Assembly (NCBI GenBank): GCA_016098155.1
Contig: JAAAJB010000234.1
Coordinates: 1-50,993, forward strand
DNA length: 50,993 nucleotides
Source: Actinomortierella ambigua
Taxonomy: Eukaryota; Mortierellomycota; Mortierellomycetes; Mortierellales; Mortierellaceae
Direction: 5' to 3'
The translations under genes and the position numbers were made by a program. This document shows, piece by piece, positions 44,464 through 50,993 of the stretch; within the stretch, counting starts at the first letter, position 1; each line of letters begins with the position of its first letter. The notes below the pieces were generated by a model that did no database searches, was not told the DNA's origin, and saw only the letters and a list, made by a program, of their open reading frames with translations.

Positions 44464-46448
44464 TCACAGCTTCTCAGACGACGAGAGAATCTTTTGGACA
44501 GCATCAATCACTTGGCTATGAATCTTGGCATGGGCCGCCACCACTCCCGAGTTGTTCTTCAGTGTCCGACCTTGCGAGAAATCAAGCGGCTTGCCTCGCA
44601 CATCTGACACAACACCACCGGCTTCAGAAACAAGTAGACTACCAGAGGCATGATCCTATATTTGTTTTTGTCGCATTTCCGGTGTCACGACATTTTAGTG
44701 GGTAGGGGGCAGGCGAGTGATTACCAGTTAGCGTGTCGCACAGAAGAGGATAGAAGGAAGGGAAGAGAGAGAAAGTGGTGTGAGCATCATGCATATCTCC
44801 TTTCAAGAAGAATGATCCTCTCCGAGACTACCTGTCCATCAGTTTTGGAGGTGCGCAAGGTGTACGTCTTTTTGTCTTTTTTTGGATTACGGACTGGATT
44901 GGGCGCGTTGCCAAAGTTCTGTCCCAAGATAACAAACCAAGGCTGGGTAGCAAAAAAATACATAAAAAAACAATAGGCCTTGTGGGCGCAACTAGAAGTA
45001 GCAAAGACTTACCCAAATCTTCTCTTCGTACGTAGCACTGACTGGCAACCGCAAATAGACCTCGGCGTCGCCTCGAGACAGTGAGCAGTACTTGCACTGA
45101 CTATCCATGCGCACAGGAGGCTTGGTGATGCCAAGCAAGCTAGCAATGCGAGCCGACGAACTCTGGTCCGAGTGTCCACTTTCAACAGACTCGCAGAAGC
45201 TTGCATCCGCCAACGACTGGATCGCGCTCATCTGAATAGGCGTCTCAACCGCCGACGAAAAGTTCCTCTAAAAAAAAGTCAAGAATACACGTGACAGGAG
45301 GTTGGATTTTAATAGCAGCATATTAACTCGTCAGCATATCTTACCCCTTTCAAAATTCTTCCTATACACAGCAGCAATTGAGGCCTACTTGGAATGCACC
45401 TTGGCCACGGACGGCAATGAAGAGACAGCCCTTCTCACCATCCTTGTTCTTGGCGTCCACGGGCAGGTTAGGGCAACCCATAACGCCGAGCTGGACCTGA
45501 CCATCGACAACTAGGGCCAGACAGACGGCAAACTGCTCGCCACGCAAGAATCCCTTTGTGCCATCGATCGGGTCCAGTGCCCACATGCGGCCCTTGGCGC
45601 CTCCTCCATAGCAGCCGCGATCGATCGCCTCCAGAAGCTGTCACAGACGCGGAAATATAGATGAGCAGACAGGAGGGAAGAAGGTTAGATGGTGATTTTT
45701 TTTGTTGTTGTTGTTCAAGTACCCCATGGGATGGTTGGATGCGACATTGTTACCGAGTCTTCAGTCAGAGGCTTGTCCAGTCCCGTGTTAGCGAGCTCGA
45801 GCACCTTTTCGCGCATGGGACGACCTTCCTCGCCTCGAAGATCCTTCGAGTCCTCCTCGCCCACAATAGGATCTGCAGGGAAGGCGTTGTGAACAAAAGT
45901 GTTGACGACAGCCTGCGCACTGTAGTCGGCAACTATTTTGTAAATGAGAGATTAAAAATGTCCGAGCGTGAAAAGAGCACGCGTGGAAAAAGTGAATGAG
46001 TGAGTGAGACGAAAAAGAGAGATGAAAAAAATAGTGTCAGATAGGATCTGGATGACGAGGATGTACAAAGAGAGAGATGGTTGGGGCGTGGGGCCCTTCC
46101 ATTCCTCCCTCTCCCTCCTGGCCCCGCGCCCATCTAATGTTTCTTTGTGACTCCGTTGACCCCAAATCTGTGCTTTGCTTCGATAGATGGAAAGAAACAC
46201 GTCGTATCCGCATGCCCCTACTCCACCTCACCCCCCTCCCACTTGTTCCCTGCTCGGGTCCTGTCCTGGTCTCGCACTCTGCGCCTCTATTTCTTACTGG
46301 TGACTGGCGACTTGTCCTTCTTGGTGAGAGTTTCACCGGTAACAAGGCGAGTGAACACACTCTGGCACACTTTCGAGGCGGCGAGAACAGCGCTGATAGC
46401 GACGGCGCGCTCGGCTGCAAATGTTAGAGCTTTTCCGATGGGGATCAT
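44464..46448 (-). CDS. MET22: 3'(2'),5'-bisphosphate nucleotidase (PAP phosphatase)
   Basis: Also known as HAL2. It hydrolyses PAP, the by-product of PAPS reduction and sulfotransfer, to AMP; the yeast enzyme is the salt-sensitive, lithium-inhibited Hal2/Met22. Exons 46448-46298, 45932-45754, 45637-45389, 45267-45013 and 44655-44464 join in phase and give 341 residues. Metal- and substrate-binding motifs of the inositol-phosphatase superfamily are present: KKDKSPVT..DY near 45-55, VGEEDS, WALDPIDGTKGFLRGEQFAVCLAL, QCKYCSLSRGDAEVYLRLP, and EEKIWDHASGSLLVSEAGG with the expected WDHA reconstructed across the last intron. All key acidic residues are seen, so it should be active. Introns here are long for this window, about 120-365 bp. 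Confidence 0.94.
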
Positions 46449-47575
46449 ATTAGAGCAAGAGACAAAAAAAAAACAAGGGTGAGTCGTTTTTTTTCCGTTT
46501 TCGCGAGCAAGGGTGCGGAATGAAGGCGAATGACAAATGAATGCAACGCAAGGGAAACAGACGATGAGTTGTTTGTATGTGAGGAGGCAATAAATTCGCC
46601 CGAGATATATTTTTTTCCTTTAGTGTGTGCGTGCGTGTGCATTTTTCTTTTTTGCTCCGAGAAATCCGGTGTTCCTGCATAGAAGCACAGAGACTATGTC
46701 GGTCTCTGGGTTCAGAGCATCTATCATGTTGATTTGGACAGAGGTTGACGGTGACATGGTGCATTCATTGGTAATAGCCCCGGCTAGTTCATCAACTATC
46801 CTGATCCTGTAGTCTCTTTGTCTCTGGTTTTGCTCCGATCAGCTCAACAGGGTCGATTTTTGTTTGTAATGTGGAGCGATAGCGTTGGGAGCGGGATACT
46901 CATTGTCGTGTGGTGGTGGCACAAAAATAGTCATATTGATAGGAATGCTATCGTCTCCAAATATTTTGTAGGCTTCATGGGTGGCCAGGAATGCATTCAG
47001 TACCAGGCATGTGTGGAATGAGGCAACTGAGGTCGAGGAATGAAGAGGAAGAAGAAGAAGGAGAATGGGCGAAAGAAACACTCCAAGTAAAACAAGAATA
47101 CAAGGTGAAGAACGAGTGGGGAAAAAAAGAGATGAAATACTATTTTATCTCGGAGCAGAAAATGCCAGGGGGGGGGGGGAACAATTTTGAAAAAAGAGAT
47201 CGAGGCACCGTTTGCATTGATCTCTGCTAGAGAGGCAATGTCCAGTATCTATCCCTTGCGGAAACACGAAGTGAGCCATCTCGCTATCTTTCTCTCCACG
47301 TATATGTTATGCATTCCCTCGCTTCATTCCACCCTTCCCCCCCTCCCCTTCCATGATGCTTCTCTCTACTACTGTTATCCACAGTGATTTTCTCTGCACA
47401 TCTCGCTTCTCCCAGTTCATTTCTCCCCTCTTCATGCCCCCCTATTGTTGTATATGTTTGTTGCAAAGGAGCTTTGATTCTCTCGTCCCAGCCAATCGCG
47501 GCCCTTGCTGAATGTTTATGGCCGGTGGCGACACCATCTCGCCATCGCTTCAAACTTTATTTTTTATTCTCGCTT
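46449..47575. other. Intergenic between DDX42 and HAL2 genes
   Basis: 1.1 kb between two minus-strand genes: the HAL2 promoter and the DDX42 3' flank. It contains A and G homopolymers (for example G11 near 47170) and C/T stretches. No ORF with a recognisable product was seen. Confidence 0.5.
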
Positions 47576-50500
47576 TCATCTTTGATCCCATCGACGCCTC
47601 TGTTCATGCTGCTGCTGCTGCTGCTGTTGCTGCTGTTGATTGTGCTGTTGCTGGTGTGGAGGACGCCCAGGCGGATACTGGTGCTGTTGATATTGCTGTT
47701 GCTGGTAATAGGGGGCATGATGGGGAGGTGGGGGATATGGACGTGGTCCATGATGATGATGATGAGGGTGGTTCGGCGCATGATGGGAGTGCATGTGTGG
47801 AGGTGCTGGTACAGGTGGTCGGGGAGGGGGATATGCACCACGTGAGGCCGGTCCACCAGGATGGCCCACCCCGGCCTGGGGAGGTGGCCGAGATGGGTAT
47901 CCTTGCAAATAAGAAGGTCTCTGCTCCTCATGCCTGTGCTGAGGTGCACCATGACCATCCCTCGCTAGCGACATCTGCGACTGCGGAGGAGAAGGATGAG
48001 GCGAGGAAGGGGGTGATGATCCTCTTCCCACTGGCACCTTGGGCTCGGAGTTCTCGATCACAGCACCTGTCTCTGGACGACTCGCCTTCGTGAAACCAAA
48101 TACACGCACGCCACCTCTGCTGCCCGACCCTGTATCGTGACGACGTGGATCACCTCCTCCGAGTCCAGGGCGATGACGCGGCTGCTGACCAAGTGGGATG
48201 GCGTTCGATGACTGACCAGGAGGCCCTCCTCTCCCGTGCGAAGTGCGATTCGTGTTGCTACTATTGTTGTAGTCAAAACGGAAACCCCCAGTATAACCCG
48301 TGCCACCACGGCCTCGGCCTCGTCCGCCACGACCACCACCCGAACCTCCTCCCCCTCCTCTGCCTCGTCCACCACCTCGACTCTCCATAAACTGTCGAGA
48401 CTTGCGAAACCGTCCATTCTGCATGGCTACTCTCAGTAGCTCCTGCGGGACAGGCTGGTCAAACTCTTCGAGGTTTCGAACTAGTTCGCCTGCAAACCGG
48501 TCGTCCTTGTCCGTGATCAAGGTGTATGCTGTTCCCTTCTCACCCGCACGTCCTGTTCGACCGACACGATGAACATGTGAATCAATATCACGCGCAACAT
48601 CGTAGTTAACCACCGTCCGGATCGACTTGATGTCAAGACCGCGAGCGGCAACATCTGTCGCAATCAATGTTGGGAACTGTCGCAACTTGAACTGGTGGAC
48701 TGCCTTGTCACGCTCCTGCTGTAACATGTCGCCATGAAGACACTCACCTAAGTTTCATAAGATATAAGGGGAGGAGAGGGATTAATAATCATGCAGCTTT
48801 AGATGCTAGAGGGAAAATGGGGGAGTGAATACTGCGACAACCAACGCTTGCCACTTACATTGGATTCCCATGGTCTTGAGGTTCTCCGTCAGCTCAATGA
48901 CACCCGCTTTGCGTGAGACAAAAATAAGAAGGCTTCCCTGTGCAACAAAGCCATCCAAGCGGTCAAGGAGCCAGTTCCACTTGAAGCTATCATCTTTAAG
49001 GACCTCAATGATCTGCGTGACATCCGAGTTGATCTGGCCGACATTCCCGATCGCGATACGTATAGGGTCCTGCAAGGCTCCGCGGGCAAGGCGTTCGACC
49101 CGCTTTTGAAACGTGGCGCTGAACAAGAGCATCTGTCGATCTGGTCGAATGTTGTCGCAAATCGATCGCACCTGGGGTTCAAATCCCAAATCGAGGACGC
49201 GATCGGCTTCGTCGAGCACCAAAAAAGAAGTCCGGCGGAAGTTGGTCGCCTTCATCTTGATCATATCAATCAATCGTCCAGGTGTCGCCACCACAATCTC
49301 CACTCCGGCCCGCAACGTCTTGAACTGGTCCTGCTTCGACGCCCCACCATAGACAACGGCCACCCGGAGATCGTACGCCCTGGCAAACCGCTTCGCCTCA
49401 CTGTAGATCTGATCCGCCAGTTCCCGCGTCGGCGCGAGCACTATGCCAATGGGCCCATCGCCCTTCTCAAGCTCTGCTTGATCCATGATGTGCACAATCA
49501 TTGGTAGTAAAAAAGCGGCCGTCTTGCCAGACCCCGTCTTGGCAAGTCCAATGATGTCCCGGCCGGACAGCGCCACAGGGATCGCCTGCTTCTGAATTCC
49601 ACTTGGCTCAAAGTAGCCTGCCTTGCGAATCGTCTCCATGAGCTCTTCGTCGAATCCAAAATGTGCGAACGAGACACAAGGCTTGGCAACATTGATACCT
49701 GACACCTTCATGTCTAGAAGAGGGCAGAGAGATGTGGGGATGGCGGGGGGTATGAAGTTGTGTAGAGCACGTCAGTGCACCATGTTCAGCATTGATCGGG
49801 TTAATAAATATAAAAGTTGAGGGAAAATTTCCAAAGCCCATCATTATGCATACCAAGATCCTTGCGGATAAGCGCGACCTGGGCATTGTCCAGTTTGGCA
49901 ATGTCCTCATGCTCAACGTAAAAGTCTTTTTCGATCTCGAGATAGTCTTCCTTGGAATGGTCCTTGGGTGGCAGAGGAGTGATCTCCTTCTTTCCAGTGG
50001 GTTCAGGCGCTCCATTGTCGTCTGAATCATACATTCTAGTAGAGGAGAGGCAGCTAATTAGGCCCTTGTATTACTTTGATCATTGCTGATATCGCATGGT
50101 TTTGTGTTATCTTTTTTGCTTACCCTCCGATAGCTTGATCGACAGCTCGCGCAGTCGCATAGACTTCTTCATCCGAATCAACGTCCTATCAACATGAGAG
50201 GATACGCGCGTACATATTTTTATGGTTGTTCGGTCGACCCGTACGATTGATGTTGGGGGAACATGGAGAGGAAAAAGAAATATCGTCGATGCTTCCAACA
50301 TTGTATGGTCTGCTGTTTCGTCCAATGTCGAGTCGGAGAGTCTTCGATGTTGCAGACAGGAACCCGTTGGATTGAAGCACAGTAGAAACGTAATGGGAAG
50401 CTAACCTCATCTCGATGTTTTGACGGGGCTCCGGTGCCGACGGCAATGCCCTTCTTCTTCATGTGGCTCATGTAACTCTCCACGTTGTCTTCCTCCTCGA

Positions 50501-50981
50501 TATAATCGCGACGGATCTAAAATTCAGCAGGTGTAGGTGAAAACAGATTGAATAAACAAATGCTGGGCCAAAACTGAGTATGGTAATCTCACGACGCCGA
50601 TAGTCAGCGATACAATACCTTGTCCTCAGAGGGCTTGGCAGCTTCTTCCTTCACCTGATTGTCGATGCCTGCCATGAAAGCGTCCAAAGGGTCGTCTTCC
50701 TCATCATCCCCGTTGCCTGCGGTGGTTGCAGCTGGCTTTGATACATTGCTTGGTTGATCCTTCTTGGCTGCTCAAGCATCAGAAGAAAGCCTCGACATTA
50801 ATAAAAGGGCGAGGTCGTAGAAAGCCCACCCAAGTGATCCTAGAGCAACATTTCCGACCCTCTTACCAGCGTTCAACTTCTTTGAAAAGATGCCCTCGTC
50901 GTCGCTGTCATCCTGTGTCCTCAGGGACGGGAATGGCAGGGCAGTCTTTGCCGAGTTTTCAAGCTTTCGCGATAGTGCCAT
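47576..50981 (-). CDS. DEAD-box RNA helicase, DDX42 family
   Basis: Seven exons in phase: 50981-50867, 50770-50619, 50516-50406, 50185-50124, 50035-49854, 49713-48859, 48747-47576; 882 residues. The N-terminal ~205 residues match the DDX42 layout: DDPLDAFMAGI, RRDYIEEEDNVESYM, MYDSDDNGAPE and ITPLPPKDHSKEDYLEIEKDFYVEHEDI. Helicase core from ~209: Q-motif SGIQKQAIPVALSGRD, I AKTGSGKT (~266), Ia APTREL, Ib ATPGRLID, II DEAD in LVLDEADRVLDLGFE, III SAT, IV LIFVSRK, V ATDVAARGLD, VI HRVGRTGRAG. The tail (~625-882) is RGG-, Pro/His- and Gln-rich, an RNA-binding and disordered region. DDX42 is a nuclear helicase linked to the SF3b/U2 snRNP. The ATG is 12 bp from the window end, so the promoter is not visible. 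Confidence 0.93.
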
Positions 50982-50993
50982 AGTCGCAAACGC

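Noticed and set aside
49170..49190. GGGTTCAAATCCC, resembling a tRNA T-arm
   Set aside because: It lies inside the DDX42 helicase coding exon, and the rest of a tRNA cloverleaf is absent.

Overview
The window looks like nuclear DNA of an early-diverging filamentous fungus, most like Mortierellomycota or Mucoromycota. This is inferred from gene content: a class C (GABA-B-like) receptor, an AP-4 beta subunit, a TKL kinase with Sel1 repeats, a membrane fucosyltransferase and DDX42. Introns are mostly short, with GTAAGT-like donors. Long A/T homopolymers and CAG/CAA (Gln) tracts are common. I found no tRNA, rRNA, CRISPR array or intact transposon. There is one assembly gap (9 N) inside a poly-G run near 33.78 kb.

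Layout. 1-535 (+): 3' part of a small secreted Cys-containing protein. 1586-3998 (-): Sel1-repeat TKL kinase. 4692-6065 (+): pyridoxal kinase. 6601-15642 (+): a 16-exon, ~2451-residue class C GPCR with a very large low-complexity tail and a PH-like fold split by an insertion. 16166-18107 (+): thioredoxin reductase with an in-frame mitochondrial leader. 18584-21025 (+): Mrh4-like mitochondrial DEAD-box helicase. 21189-25015 (+): AP-4 beta subunit without an ear domain. 25217-25471 (-) and 26193-26501 (+): two divergent small mitochondrial membrane proteins. 26840-27103 (-): secreted 10-Cys protein. 27104-29000: gene-poor. 29001-29996 (+): APS kinase.

30184-33649 (-) and 35075-37315 (+): two low-complexity proteins of unknown function, divergent across the poly-G gap. 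37465-37811: foldback element. 38715-40001 (+): peroxisomal enoyl-CoA isomerase. 40514-42193 (-): type II membrane GDP-fucose O-fucosyltransferase. 44464-46448 (-): 3'(2'),5'-bisphosphate nucleotidase (HAL2/MET22). 47576-50981 (-): DDX42-type DEAD-box helicase.

Three genes touch one pathway. APS kinase makes PAPS, thioredoxin reductase keeps thioredoxin reduced for PAPS reductase, and HAL2 removes the PAP by-product. They lie within about 30 kb but are separated by unrelated genes, so this is loose linkage and not an operon-like cluster. Exon structures were derived by hand from reading frame, splice dinucleotides and phase, and from recalled family consensus. No alignment or search was run.
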